Under the pieces are notes generated by a model. That model ran no database searches. It was given only the letters and a program-made list of their open reading frames with translations, and was not told where the DNA came from. DNA of 64,000 bases from Oncomelania hupensis (taxonomy: Eukaryota; Mollusca; Gastropoda; Littorinimorpha; Pomatiopsidae): positions 55,690,367 through 55,754,366 of the forward strand of contig CM072525.1 in assembly GCA_036898135.1 (NCBI GenBank), written 5' to 3'. The position numbers and the translations under genes were made by a program. The first letter of the stretch is position 1; each line of letters starts with the position of its first letter. This document shows, in pieces, positions 1 to 11,239 of this stretch.

Positions 1-103
1 TGGGATTTCCTCTGATGCGTACTTGTGTAATATAATATTAGATGGGCCTCAAGAACTCGTAGAGACACATTGGATTACTTCCTCCATCACCACCATACCT
101 ATC

Positions 104-1345
104 CTACCCTATCCTGTCCCGTAACCCGGAGGTCGTAGGGGCACCACAGATGATCGTTTAACCAGCATACTCCATCTTTCTCTGTCCTCAGCAGCCCTGA
201 TGGCTTCGCTCAGTGTCAAACCAGTCCATTCTCGAATGTTGTCCTCCCACCTCTTTTTCGGTCTCCCTCTTCTTCTACCTCCTTGCACTGTGCCTTGCAG
301 AATGGTCTTTGCAAGGCCTGATGATCTGTGAGGTGGCCATACCATCGGAGTTTCCGTTTCTTCACCACTGTGAGCATGTCATCGTGTTGTCCAATGGCTT
401 GTGTGATGGTCTGTCGGACTTCGGCGTTGGTGATGTGTTGGGTATAAGAAATACCCAGAAGTCTTCTGTAGCACCTCATCTCCATGCTTTGTATTCTTCC
501 TTGTAGATCTGCTGTGAGGGTCCATCCTTTGCAAGCATATAGGAAGATAGAGATGACAAGGGAGCGCAGCAGTCTTACTTTGGAATGTAGACTGATGGTC
601 CTGTCTTTCCAAATGGGCTTCAACCTTGTCAGAGCAGCAGTTGTTTGTGCGATCCTGGAGAGGACTTTCTGTCGGGACCCATTGTCTGACACAATGGCTC
701 CCAAATATTTGAAGCTATGCACTGTGTTGTAGGATTGGCCTAGGACTTTGATGTCTGTGTTGATGCCATTGGTGTTGTTGGTCATCATTTTGGTCTTCTC
801 TGCACTTATTTCCATTCCATGAGCTCTGGAGGTGGTGTCAAGCCTCTGCACCAGCTGTTCAAGTTCTTGTTCCTCTCCAGCCAATCCATCAATGTCATTC
901 GCAAAACGAAGATTGGAGATTACTCTACCCCCTATGCTGACTGTGCTTTCGTGATCTGCAAGGGCATCTGACATGATGCGCTCTAGGAAGATGTAGAAGA
1001 GTGTTGGAGAGAGTAGGCATCCTTGACGCACACCGATTGTTGTTCTGAACAAGTTCCCGATGACGCCGTTATGGAGGACTGCACTGGTAGCCTTGTCATA
1101 CAGGCTTTTGATGACTTCAATAATTTTAGGGCTAATGTTGTACACTTTCATTGTTGCCAATAGAGCTGCATGCCAGACTCGGTCAAACGCCTTCTTGAAG
1201 TCTATGAACACATGATATAAATGTTGTTGGTGCTGTAGGTATTTCTCACAGATTATTCTGAGGTTGAAAATCTGTTCAGTGGTACTTCGCCCTGCCCTGG
1301 ATCCTGCTTGTTCTTCAGCTATGATTTGTGATTTGGCATCACTGG
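104..1345 (-). mobile_element. RTE-like LINE, 5'-truncated copy 1
   Basis: This is the C-terminal part of a non-LTR retrotransposon reverse transcriptase, read leftwards. The frame is open from about 1340 through the RT palm motifs (FIDFKKAFDRVW, GVRQGCLLSP) to the RGRPKKRW motif near the C terminus. The catalytic FADD box reads FAND here, so one metal-binding aspartate is lost and the enzyme would be inactive. The 3' end finishes in GGATAG-type short repeats near 104-120, like the other copies. Homology to copy 2 stops near 1340, which marks the 5' truncation. Closely similar copies lie at 24478-25959, 6976-7256 and 63262-64000. The RTE assignment rests on the overall RT style and the short-repeat tail and is not certain; the LINE identity is. 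Confidence 0.85.
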
Positions 1346-2173
1346 GCGAAAGTCTTCTACACAGAAATCACCGGCCAGGGCGGAGGAACCTCACGTTACT
1401 ACAAGTTCAATGACTACATGCTCAGGGTCAAGGCGAGCCACACTGTATTCGTGGATTTCGGCTGTGGCCAACAGCCTGGAGAGGATTGGGCACCGCCAGG
1501 TCTTTTTTTGCCCAAGACACACTACATGATGAAGCACCACCATACATCCTGTACAATCCATCAGGGGCGGTAGAGGAGGAAGGGGGCATCCTCAGCTCTC
1601 TACTGAGTACATCCTCGAGAGGATTATGACCATGTTGGTGATGCAGAGCTTGCAGTTACAATAATCGAAGGCCGTGGAGGTCTTGTGTAACGTCTCCTCA
1701 ATGTGACAAGAGCGCCACCCTTTCTTCCCCACTTCCTGCGTAAGATAGTGTTAGGTATAAAATCTTTCAAATTTGTTTTGATTTTATTTCCATTGAACAA
1801 GGATTTCTCACCTTCTTTCACTGGATCGCGCACGGCGATCAGTTGTTCATCACGGCCGTGTGTAAACAAACGGTCGCCATCTTTGTTGCTCCCGCAGTCG
1901 CTCGCAGTGGTGTCGACGTTCGATCCGCTCATACTGGACAGCATACGCAGTCAAAACATCAACTATTTCACTCTCAAAGTTCTTATAAATAACGCTGACA
2001 GAAAGATAACGGCAACTCAGAACACTTGACGAGGAGACACTGTGACAAAGTCGCCGCTACGCATGCGCCTTCATCGTCATAGTATTAACAAACTTATAAT
2101 TCGCATCATTCCTGCTCTCGGTTAAATGATTGCAGTGTCAAATGCAGCAGCAGCAGTAGCAACAGTGACAATA
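1346..2173. other. unassigned stretch with a LINE-like minus-strand ORF
   Basis: No gene is recognised. A minus-strand ORF at 1944-1624 (about 106 codons) ends in a basic stretch followed by RYTRPPRPSIIV. This recalls the start of endonuclease-RT ORFs of some LINEs (basic run, then PPLPSIIL). It may therefore be the 5' part of a decayed LINE, but no endonuclease motif follows. The plus-strand ORF at 1328-1573 has no motif I can name. Confidence 0.3.
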
Positions 2174-2195
2174 ATCACCATCACCATCACCATCG

Positions 2196-2249
<54 letters not shown>

Positions 2250-2253
2250 ATCA
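2174..2253 (+). repeat. (CAT)n microsatellite
   Basis: A run of CAT/ATC triplets with a CACCAT-variant start, about 75 bp, mostly perfect. Confidence 0.95.
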
Positions 2254-3004
2254 ATCATCGTCGTTGTCGAAACGTAAAGAAGAAGTTATTCAATAGTAAT
2301 ACTGAAAAGTCCTGTGGACCACTGTCCCAAATGCTTCAGCGCAATTGATCATCGTGACTTGGTCCTTAACAAGTGCTGGACTCAACGGATGCAGAGTTCT
2401 ATCGCGTGCTGTCTCACACACACATACTTACATTCTACGAGTGTGTACTATTACATCTGACATTTTCTCACGCACTCAGAAAGCCTTGACCCTCAAACTA
2501 TTCTACCGCATTGTACTCGTTTAAAACTATATATAATCTGGGGTTTCCTAACTATTACTCATTCAGATACACAAACACACATTTTGTAATGATGTGTTTT
2601 TCCTGGAATAAAACGTGTGTTTAAACCAAAAACACACATTTTCTCATGCACTCAGGTAACCTTAACATACATACATTTTTTCAGAGATGTGGCACTCCTG
2701 TAACACAATAAATAATCTTTTCTTTTTTTTTCCCTACTGTATATACTTACGGCTGTTCATAAGCGGGACGGTCAGGCTATGGCTAAAAATAACCCTATGT
2801 GTGTGTTTGTGTGTGAACGCGCGCGCACGTGCGTGCGTACGTGCGTGTATGTGCGTGTGTTCTGATTTCGTATTTCATATTTTCTTTCGCTTTATTAATT
2901 AATTAATTTATTTATTTATTTTATGTTTTATGTAATTTTTAATTTTATTTCTTTAAAATGCCATAAGCTCTATTGAGGAAGGGCGTAGTACAAATGGTTT
3001 TTTT
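2254..3004. other. non-coding stretch, nothing recognised
   Basis: AT-rich sequence with two short direct repeats around ACACACATTTT near 2575 and 2630. A GT/GCGT-rich patch lies at about 2797-2862. No ORF with a recognisable motif. Confidence 0.6.
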
Positions 3005-3037
<33 letters not shown>

Positions 3038-3088
3038 GATGTATTCCTATTACCACTACTAAAAAAACTACTAGACCTACTACTACTG

Positions 3089-3119
<31 letters not shown>

Positions 3120-4078
3120 TATTAGGCCTACTATTGCAACTATTACTACTATTACAACTACTAGACCTACTACTTGACCTACAACTAAACCTACTGCTAC
3201 TAGACTTACTACTACTACTAGGCCTGCTACTACTACTACAATTACTACTATTACTAGACCTATTATTAGAACATCTACTATTACTACTACTAGTCCTTCT
3301 TTTAGACCTACTACTAAAACTACTAGACCGACTTCTACTACTACTTATTATACCTACCACCAACACCACTACTACTACTAGACCTGCAACTACTAACAAC
3401 ACTATTAGACCTACCACTTCTACTACTACTACGAGACCTACTACAACTACTTGATTTACTACTACTACTACTAGACCTACCACTACTACTATACTGCTAC
3501 TACTACTGCTGCTAGACCTACTACTACTACTAGACCGACTACTACTATACCTATCACCACCACTACTACTACTACTACTAGACCCACTACTACTACTACA
3601 GTATACCTACCACTACTACTACTACTAGACCTGTCAGTGGGGCCGGGTAGCTCAGTTGGTAGAGCGACTTACTAGTAACCGAAAGGTACCTGGTTCGAAA
3701 CCCGGATTGGCCAACGTGTGACCATATTATTTTCCCCTTACCATCAACTGGTTCGCTGGTGTCAGAATAATGTGACCAGTAGTCGCCTATACGCTTCGGT
3801 GTCCTGTGACTGTAATCTACACTTACATTTTACTAGACCTACCACAACTACTACTATTAGACCTACCACTACGACTAAACTTACTACTACTACCACTACC
3901 AGATTTATCACTACTACTAGACCTACTACTACTAGACCTACTATTGGTACTACTACTACTACTACTAGACATACTACTACTAGATCTACTACTACTATAC
4001 CTACTACTACTACTAACAAACCTACTATTAGCCTACTACTACAACTACTACTAGACCTACCACTATTACTACTTTTTA
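3005..4078. repeat. degenerate (ACT)n array with CTAGACCT variants
   Basis: About 1.07 kb built from CTA/ACT triplets. The motif TACTAGACCTACTA recurs at irregular spacing, so the array is a triplet microsatellite that has partly grown into a short minisatellite. Long ORFs of Leu/Val/Ser/Thr run through it on both strands and are artefacts of the triplet repeat. A tRNA-like SINE interrupts it at about 3633-3825. The array lies upstream of the first visible serine-protease-like exon. Confidence 0.9.
3633..3825 (+). mobile_element. tRNA-derived SINE inside the (ACT)n array
   Basis: The head carries a tRNA-like A box (GGTAGCTCAGTTGGTAGAGC) and a B box (GGTTCGAAACCC) at normal spacing, so it has a pol III promoter layout. 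The anticodon arm does not fold well, so this is not a working tRNA gene. A unique 110-bp body follows. TACTAGACCT flanks both ends and may be the target duplication, but that motif is common in the surrounding array, so the duplication is not proven. Confidence 0.65.
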
Positions 4079-4158
4079 TTTAGCGCCATTCCCCAATAAA
4101 ACTGAGAGCATAGCTTCCCAAACCAAAAGACTTGACGTCATACATGTCTTGTGAACAG

Positions 4159-4290
4159 TGGCACTGGTGAAGCTGAACGACAGCGTTCGAATCGATAATT
4201 ACACGGGCACGATCGACTTGGACCGGAGGAACCCGAGCACTCGTATAGGACAAACGTGCACCATTTATGGCTGGGGACAGAGAACCGAAG
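4159..4290 (+). CDS. S1 serine-protease-like gene, internal exon (through the GWG motif)
   Basis: Exon of a secreted chymotrypsin-fold protein. After the acceptor at 4157-4158 the frame reads ALVKLNDSV, the segment that follows the catalytic Asp in S1 proteases, then a TIDL strand and CTIYGWG, matching Cys136 and the conserved G-W-G of trypsin (chymotrypsin numbering). It starts with two bases of a split codon and ends with one (GAA G / gtagag). This phase fits the next exon at 5821. The exons with His57 and Asp102 are not seen and are probably upstream of the window. Two SINE/minisatellite blocks fill the following intron. Family assignment is firm; substrate and role are unknown. Confidence 0.85.
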
Positions 4291-4349
4291 GTAGAGTAAA
4301 GACATACAAATTTGAACATACACAACATTGAGAACTGCCGGTAGCGACC

Positions 4350-4563
4350 CACCAACGTAGCTCAAGTGGTAAAGCGTTCGCCTGGCACATCGATGACCCA
4401 GGTTCGAGTGGAAATTTTTCACTGTCCATTTAAGCAGTATGATTGCTTTGGTGGTTTAGTGTTGATTTAGGTCCCTGCCCCTTGCTCCCTGGGATGGTTA
4501 TCCCCGTCTGCCATATCCCCAATGGTGGGTGTAGATGTTAAACCTCAATGTTCATTCATTTCT
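4350..4563 (+). mobile_element. tRNA-derived SINE, (ATTC)n-tailed family, copy 1
   Basis: The head has GTAGCTCAAGTGGTAAAGCG (A box) and GACCCAGGTTCGA (B box). The body and the end (GTTAAACCTCAATG then TTCATTCATT) match the copy at 31876-32135. Copy 1 lacks about 28 bp just after the B box that copy 2 retains. It lies in the intron between the first two visible protease-like exons. Confidence 0.8.
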
Positions 4564-4725
4564 GTTGGTAGTGTAGTAAGAGGCGCCCTATGAGTAAACA
4601 TTCTATGAATAAACATTCTATGTATATCATTCTTTCTTTCTTTCGGAAAGGGTAGTGGTGGTTGCAGGGCAGTGCAAGGCCGAACTAGCGGAGCTAGCCA
4701 GGATTGCAACTGAAATCAACCTTTT

Positions 4726-5657
4726 GGTTGATTCGTAAGCTTTGATGAAGTAACAGAGCAGAAATTATAGGCAAAGAATGTGATGGATGTTTAAGGTTTG
4801 ATGGAGTAGGCAAAGATTGTGGTTGATTCTTACGGTTTGATGGAGTAACAGAGCATAAATTATGGGCACAGACTGTGATTGATTCGTAAGGTTTGATGGA
4901 GTAACAGAGCAGAAATTATAGGCAAAGATTGTGGTTGATTCTTAAGGTTTGATGAAGTAACAGAGCAAAAATTATAGGCACAGATTGTGGTTGATTCTTA
5001 AGGTTTGATGGAGTAACAGAGCAGAAATTATAGGTAAAGATTGCGGTTGATTCTTTAGGTTTGATGGAGTAACAGAGCAGAAATTATAGGTAAAGATTGC
5101 GGTTGATTCTTAAGGTTTGATGAAGTAACAGAGCAGAAATTATAGGCACAGATTGTGGTTGATTCTTAAGGTTTGATGGAGTAACAGAGCAGAAATTATA
5201 GGTAAAGATTGCGGTTGATTCTTAAGGTTTGATGAAGTAACAGAGCAGAAATTATAGGTAAAGATTGTGGTTGATTTTTTAGGTTTGATGGAGTAACAGA
5301 GCAGAAATTATAGGTAAAGACTGTGGTTGATTCTTAAGGTTTGATGAAGTAACAGAGCAGAAATTATAGGTAAAGATTGTGGTTGATTCTTTAGGTTTGA
5401 TGGAGTAACAGAGCAGAAATTATAGGTAAAGACTGTGGTTGATTCTTAAGGTTTGATGAAGTAACAGAGCAGAAATTATAGGTAAAGATTGTGGTTGATT
5501 TTTAGGTTTGATGGAGTAACAGAGCAGAAATTATAGGTAAAGACTGTGGTTGATTCTTAAGGTTTGATGAAGTAACAGAGCAGAAATTATAGGTAAAGAT
5601 TGTGGTTGATTCTTTAGGTTTGATGGAGTAACAGAGCAGAAATTATAGGTAAAGAAT
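4726..5657 (+). repeat. 56-bp minisatellite, about 17 units, with dimeric order
   Basis: Seventeen occurrences of TTTGATG(G/A)AG at about 56-bp steps, each followed by TAACAGAGCAGAAATTATAGG. The left units are more diverged, and one is about 16 bp short. From about 5220 onwards, units with GATGAAG and GATTG alternate with units with GATGGAG and GACTG, so the newer part repeats as a 112-bp dimer. It sits wholly inside an intron. Confidence 0.95.
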
Positions 5658-5820
5658 GTCCGCCCAATGGGCGCAACATGCGGACAAGCCAGCTAAAGTT
5701 GTTTCCCCACGTATTTTCGAGCATGATCTATTACTGTTGGGGATTAAGGGTTGAGTAAAAGTGCACCAGGGTTGGACTCATTGATATTGATAGTTAAGAG
5801 TGTCTGTGTGTGTATGACAG

Positions 5821-5972
5821 AGTCGGATGGTTACGGAACAAGGCTGCCGTTCAAGGTTGGGGTCACAATTCTGAACCAAACCATATGCCAGGAAGCGTAC
5901 AGATATATTGAGAGAAGACAGTTCTTCAACGAAGAATTTTGCGCACAAGATTCCGACGTAGACTTCTGCAAG
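5821..5972 (+). CDS. S1 serine-protease-like gene, exon with Cys168, Cys182 and Asp189
   Basis: Follows acceptor TATGACAG and ends at a strong donor, AAG/GTAAGT, in phase 0. The frame gives a strand (FKVGVTIL), NQTICQEAY with Cys168, EEFCAQ with Cys182, and DFCK, where D aligns with Asp189 at the base of the trypsin specificity pocket and C with Cys191. The exon therefore stops exactly before the GDSGG box, the usual place for an intron in vertebrate trypsin genes. The two leading bases complete the codon left open by the exon ending at 4290. The next coding piece fitting in phase and motif is 37 kb away at 43360. Confidence 0.87.
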
Positions 5973-6217
5973 GTAAGTGTACTATTACTAAAAGCAACAT
6001 TGAACTTGCTTATTATGTCTCAACACACAAGCCACACTGACCCCGTGTTTGTGTCTTAGCAATGTTTCGATCTTCACCACATATTATAGCTTATGATTGA
6101 ACAATATGTTTCAGCACAAGCCACACTAACTTTGGGCCTCCTGTATGTGTCTTACCAAAGTTTAGATCTTCACTATATATTATAGCTTACATGTTAACAC
6201 CAGTAAATCTCCATTAG

Positions 6218-6332
<115 letters not shown>

Positions 6333-6340
6333 GTAGAAGT

Positions 6341-6635
6341 GGGTGTCGGATAGTGCAGTGGTTGGAGCACTCGCTACTGTGTCGAAAGTGAAGCACCGTC
6401 CAGTGCGGTTAGCACTTGGATGGGTGACCGCTAAGGTGTGAAGCGACAAACAACAACGCCCCCAGTTGACTCAACTGTGATTGAGTACCTACTCTCTTGA
6501 GGGTGGGGAAGGTAAAGCAGCGAGGGAGAGAGTTGGGCATCACCCTCATTACGCTGGCCCAAGATAAGTGTGATCTCCAACATCACGCTCCCCTACGGCC
6601 ACAAGGCTATGGGACTACCTTTACCTTTTTTTACC
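6341..6635 (+). mobile_element. SINE with tRNA-like start and 5S rRNA-like segment
   Basis: A 295-bp insertion flanked by a perfect 10-bp duplication, AAGTAGAAGT (6331-6340 and 6636-6645). The first 35 bp carry a tRNA-like A box (TAGTGCAGTGGTTGGAGCA). The part at about 6382-6445 closely matches the internal promoter region of 5S rRNA: the segment GTTAGCACTTGGATGGG is nearly identical to 5S box C, and a GAAG-AAGCA-type box A precedes it. The 3' part is unrelated body sequence ending in TACCTTTACCTTTTT. It is probably pol III transcribed and mobilised by a partner LINE. The 5S similarity is recalled from the known 5S sequence, not aligned. Confidence 0.8.
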
Positions 6636-6645
6636 AAGTAGAAGT

Positions 6646-6975
<330 letters not shown>

Positions 6976-7256
6976 ACGTCATCGGAAACTGGTTCAGAAC
7001 AACAATTGGTGTGTGTCAAGGATGCCTACTCTCTCCAACACTCTTCAACATCTTCCCAGAGCGCATCATGTCAGATGTCCTTGCAGATCACGAAGACACA
7101 GTCAGCATAGGTGGTAGAGCAATCTTCAACCTTCGTTTTGCGATTGACATTGATGGATTGGCTGTAGAGGAACAAGAACTTGAACAGCTGGTACAGCGGC
7201 TTGACATCACCTCCTGAGCCTATGCAATGGAAATAAGTGCAGATAAGACCAAAGCT
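6976..7256 (+). mobile_element. RTE-like LINE fragment, copy 4
   Basis: A fragment of the RT palm of the family at 104-1345. It starts at the VIGNWFRTTIGV segment directly after the AAC microsatellite and stops after the start of the thumb. The catalytic box reads FAID instead of FADD, and an in-frame stop follows SITS-like sequence at 7215. Truncated at both ends. Confidence 0.8.
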
Positions 7257-7421
7257 TTTAGGTTTTGAAGTTAGTTCAGCCAGGCTAGCTATAAATAGCT
7301 TCGCTGGGGCTCTTCTTTCCTTTCCTTTCATTGAAAGGGAGGGTGTAGGCAAGCTATAAATAGCCCGCAGCCAGCAAAATGTGGGAGAACCTAAGAGTGC
7401 TGCTCACATAGGCATTGAGCT

Positions 7422-8010
7422 GGTGTGCTAGGCATAATCATTGATGATGATTTTAGCTGGCGGTCACACATTAACATATCTGTAAAAATATTTAAATACC
7501 TTTTCCTTCTAAATAAATTTAGACATTTTGTTACGGTTGGTGCATGGATATCTTTTTTCTATGCCCACTGTATATGTCATTTTAATTATGCATCAACTGT
7601 TTGGTGTAATGCAAGTGACACGCAAAGTAAACCACTAAACAGTCTTCATAAAAGAGCAATCAAGATACTCTATGTCTTATAATATAAATTCAGATATTCC
7701 AACTACTGAGAAATACAAGGAACTCCGAATACTCCCACTTCAAAAATAATTTGTATTTAATACAGCTATCCTTATGTTCAAAATCACACATGGAAAAACA
7801 TCTGCATATCTTGATATATTTTTTTACTAAGCCAGTTGTTGGGCATAGACTTTATAATTATAAACTACCCCTCCCTCGCATTGATTTATACAAAAATAGT
7901 CTATCATTTACCTTAGCTGCTGTATGGAAATCTCTTCCTCTAGAGTGTAAACATTGTGACACAATATTTTCTTTCAAAATTAACCTATGCAAACATCTGC
8001 AAAGTTAATT
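7422..8010 (+). mobile_element. CR1-group LINE fragment, C-terminal RT/thumb region
   Basis: Two ORF pieces (7425-7682 and 7751-8008) separated by a frameshift. The first reads LGIIIDDDFSW, then ASTVWCNAS and LHKRAIKIL, the region just after the RT palm in CR1-group elements; compare LLGVIIDNKLSW and ASTIWDG in the CR1 element at 53-54 kb. The second holds the end motif RIDLYKNSLSFTLAAVWKSL. No catalytic core remains. Confidence 0.75.
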
Positions 8011-8092
8011 ATAAAACTGATATATTATTATATGATAACACAGATTTTCATGACAATTATTTTTATTACTTATTGTGTATTTTTTATTCATT

Positions 8093-8095
<3 letters not shown>

Positions 8096-8130
<35 letters not shown>

Positions 8131-8455
8131 TGAGGGTGAGGGATAGGAAGAGGGGTGGTTGCCTAACATTGTTTAAAGATAATGATGAAGATGTTGGTGT
8201 GATTATTACTATGATATTCTTGTTATAATAATAGCAGTGATGATAATGGTGGTGATGTTGGTGTTAGTAATAGTAATAATAATGATAAAGGTGGTAGTTA
8301 TGATAATGGTGATGATGGTGGTAGTAGTGGTAATAATGGGAAAAAAATAATGGGAAAAATAAGAATGGAAATAGTAGTGATGATGACAGTAATAATAATA
8401 ATGATCAATATTATTATTATTGTTATTGTTATTATCATTGTTGTTATAATTATTA

Positions 8456-8516
<61 letters not shown>

Positions 8517-8600
8517 GAGGGTGGTGGATAGGAAGAGGGGTGGTTGCCTAACATTGTTTAAAGATAATGATGAAGATGTTGGTGTGATTGTGTGTGCATG
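8096..8600. repeat. AGT and ATT microsatellites with a duplicated 75-bp segment
   Basis: (AGT)n at 8096-8130 and (ATT)n at about 8405-8515. Each is followed by nearly the same 75 bp (GGATAGGAAGAGGGGTGGTT through GTTGGTGTGATT), at 8130-8206 and 8516-8590. The middle is imperfect GAT/AAT sequence. Confidence 0.85.
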
Positions 8601-8755
8601 TGTGTGAGTGCATGTGTGTGTGTGATTTCTATGATTTCCAAGGTAATGTTAAAGGTTATTTACTATGTTAATTTGTTCAGGGACAGATTGGAAGATTAGA
8701 CTTCTTATTAGTCTAAAATCTGTATCCCTAAAAAAAAGTTTCAAAAAAGTGTTAA

Positions 8756-8758
<3 letters not shown>

Positions 8759-8838
<80 letters not shown>
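8759..8838 (+). repeat. (TC)n microsatellite
   Basis: About 39 perfect TC units. Confidence 0.97.
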
Positions 8839-8840
<2 letters not shown>

Positions 8841-8861
8841 TCTGTATATATCGTATATATA

Positions 8862-9060
8862 CAGGGCTCGAATTATCCAAAACGCAGAGGGGGTAGGGGG
8901 GAAGGGGTGCGGATCGAGCGACTATATATATGGGATACTCTCGGCCAGAAGCAGAGTGGGAGATAGAGTCATCCCTGGTGGGAAGGAGGGGGGGGGATAC
9001 TCTCAGCCAGAGCAGAGGTTCATGAAAATCCTCCCATTCCCTCCCATAATTGGAGCCCTG
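8862..9060. mobile_element. hAT-like MITE, 199 bp
   Basis: Ends are inverted repeats, CAGGGCTCGAATTAT on the left and CAGGGCTCCAATTAT read from the right, with one mismatch. The flanks TATATATA and TATGTATA differ at one of eight positions, which fits an 8-bp hAT-type duplication. Inside, GGGATACTCTC(G/A)GCCAGA occurs twice. No coding capacity. It sits between a TC and an AT microsatellite. Confidence 0.65.
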
Positions 9061-9069
9061 TATGTATAT

Positions 9070-9164
<95 letters not shown>
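9070..9164. repeat. (AT)n microsatellite
   Basis: About 47 AT units, perfect. Confidence 0.97.
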
Positions 9165-9165
<1 letters not shown>

Positions 9166-10177
9166 TTATGTTTAGTGTGATGATATCCTGGGGAAGATAC
9201 GCTTATCTTACAATGGGAGTAAGACATAGATAGATGGGGCTTTAAGATACCTCTATCATATGTTCTTTACCAAGATTTCTAAGCAATGTGAAAGACTTAT
9301 CACGGTGCTTGGTCACATAAAATTTATATTTGTTCTCGGGTTTTAAAGTATCATTGGCTCACTTTAAGAAATGCTTTTTGCTAGTCAAATGACTAGTCTA
9401 ATTGGTCTCCAGAGAAGAAGACCTAGTGGACACACAATAATACAAATAGAATTACACCAGCCGTTTGTATGTGATTTCACCTTTTATATGTTCAACACAA
9501 ATTCTGACCTGACTTTAATTAAATGTAAATTAATAACTATAACTGTTCGATGTGCTGGGCAATTCCTTCAACAGTTCTTCTTTATTACTTGCTAAGCATT
9601 CTTATGTTTGGATGGTCTACAAGTGGTTTTCCGAGAATTGGTTGACATTAGTTGCAGTTGAGAGGGACTTACATGATGTGTAGCTGCTCAGTTTTGGTGA
9701 GTGCTTGAGTCCGGTGGTCACTCTGAGGGAGTCTGGTCACTCAGGATGATCGGGCGAGTCTGATAACTGTGAGCCGGACGTGGCGAGGTAGATTCCAGGT
9801 TGATCTCCTTTTCCACGGGAGAAAGCGTCATGCGTTGACTCCACAAACCGTCCCAGAGCTGAACTGTAAAATCCAGAACGCTGGTTACAATATTCCATTC
9901 AGATATTGGTATGTGGTGCCCTCTGCAAGGAGTCTATAGCATCAGACACCTGCCGAGTTTCCCATATGCACGCTACTATATCTGACTCTTAAGGCTAAGA
10001 AATATCGAGCACTATGCACAACATGTCAGAAACAATAATCAGTTTATGTAAATACATATAACATGAACATACTAATACTTGGCAATCAATATAATATATA
10101 AACATGCAAGTACTAGAAACTACTAGTGTTAACTTACTTCTAGTCTCTGGGAATCATGAAACCGTCTCTAGTCTATC
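9165..10177. other. non-coding stretch left of the nested LTR element
   Basis: About 1 kb with no recognisable ORF, repeat or RNA gene. It is ordinary intronic sequence as far as I can see. The old LTR element begins at 10178. Confidence 0.5.
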
Positions 10178-10760
10178 TGTTACTTGAAACGCGAACGATG
10201 GTGCGTGTGAAACGCCCGCGATAGATATGATCGTTTTATTTTGCAAAGCATTCAATAACAGAGTGTATTTACCTTTGATTTAATTTTGCATTGTTGTTAA
10301 AAGAAGCTTTGTATAACATTGGTAATTTTTGTTGGTCAATATTATTGGAGAATTCTCAAGAGTTGCATGTCTATTATCGATCGAAGAATCTAGATAGATC
10401 AACTATAAGCTGAGAGATTCTCTTATGATGAAGAATGTTGTATGACGTAAGACAGTGATGATGAAGTCTATTTTGATTGGTGGTAACGCGTCCCTCCTTA
10501 ACGTTCTGACGTTATCTGGAGTCCAGAAAAAGTATATAATTGATGCACTGTGTAGGGGTGAAAAGTAAAAAGTGATTGAGCGATTGTATGCAGTTGTTGA
10601 TGTACACTGAATAAAGTTGGGAAACTTCATACGACGACTCCGTGCCTTGTTGCTAAGTGAACGGGTTGCGTGGATAAACGAATCCGAGTTACACTTATCA
10701 GGATTTCAAGCATTGGGGCTGATTCAACTACTGATAGAAAAACACCAAACAAGTGTAACA
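10178..10760 (+). repeat. 5' LTR of element A1 (LTR family A)
   Basis: 583 bp starting TGTTAC and ending GTAACA. It carries a TATA-like box (AGTATATAAT, 10531-10540) and AATAAA (10610-10615), the expected layout for U3-R-U5. Related copies: 26676-27319 (minus), 29288-29606, 40325-40773, 41005-41278, 59420-60053 and a scrap at 61692-61745. Confidence 0.88.
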
Positions 10761-11239
10761 TTTTGGGGGGGCCAAGCCGATATCCACGCCATTGCCAAGG
10801 TTTCAACTGCTACAACAAGTGAGTCACCGTTACGAGAGGCAGTAGCCGCCAACGAGTTGCGTCGGGAGGGGCCAACATACTGGGACTACATCACCGATAG
10901 ATTCGGGTTGACTGCAAGGGCATGTAGTCGCCGAAGAGTTGCTTCGTGAGCGAACAACAAAGCGGGACTACGTGGTTGCCGCAAGACTACGTCGAGGGAC
11001 AGTCTCGGAGCTACATCGCCAGTATTACAGAGAGAGACGAGCGGAGTCGCGTCTACTTCAGCACAGGAGCGTGTATATCGACACCAGCTTAGTGCAACGT
11101 CGCATACGACGAGGACACCGGGGCATACGTCAGCGAAGGCGACTAGGGACAAGCATCAGCGCTATTGCAGAAAGCGTGCGGTTCTAGAACAATCTAGAAA
11201 GGTTCAGTATAATCAAGAACTTTCCAGAAAAGCATCAAG
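10761..11239 (+). other. leader of element A1
   Basis: Untranslated leader between the 5' LTR and gag. A G-rich stretch (TTTTGGGGGGGCC) directly after the LTR is the likely primer-binding region, but I cannot name the tRNA. No other gene seen. Confidence 0.55.

Noticed and set aside
1328..1700. Possible upstream S1-protease exons (KASHTVF in 1328-1573, and HPREDYDHVGDAELAV at about 1612-1662 recalling the Asp102 region).
   Set aside because: The cysteine of AAHC and the strand pattern before it are absent, the second piece overlaps in homology with the exon at 4159, and no clean splice borders join them. Resemblance is probably chance.
3638..3716. A functional tRNA gene.
   Set aside because: A and B boxes are good, but the anticodon stem does not pair and a SINE-like body follows.
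2953..4083. Long Leu-, Val-, Ser- and Thr-rich ORFs on both strands.
   Set aside because: Triplet repeats have no stops in several frames; composition alone produces them.
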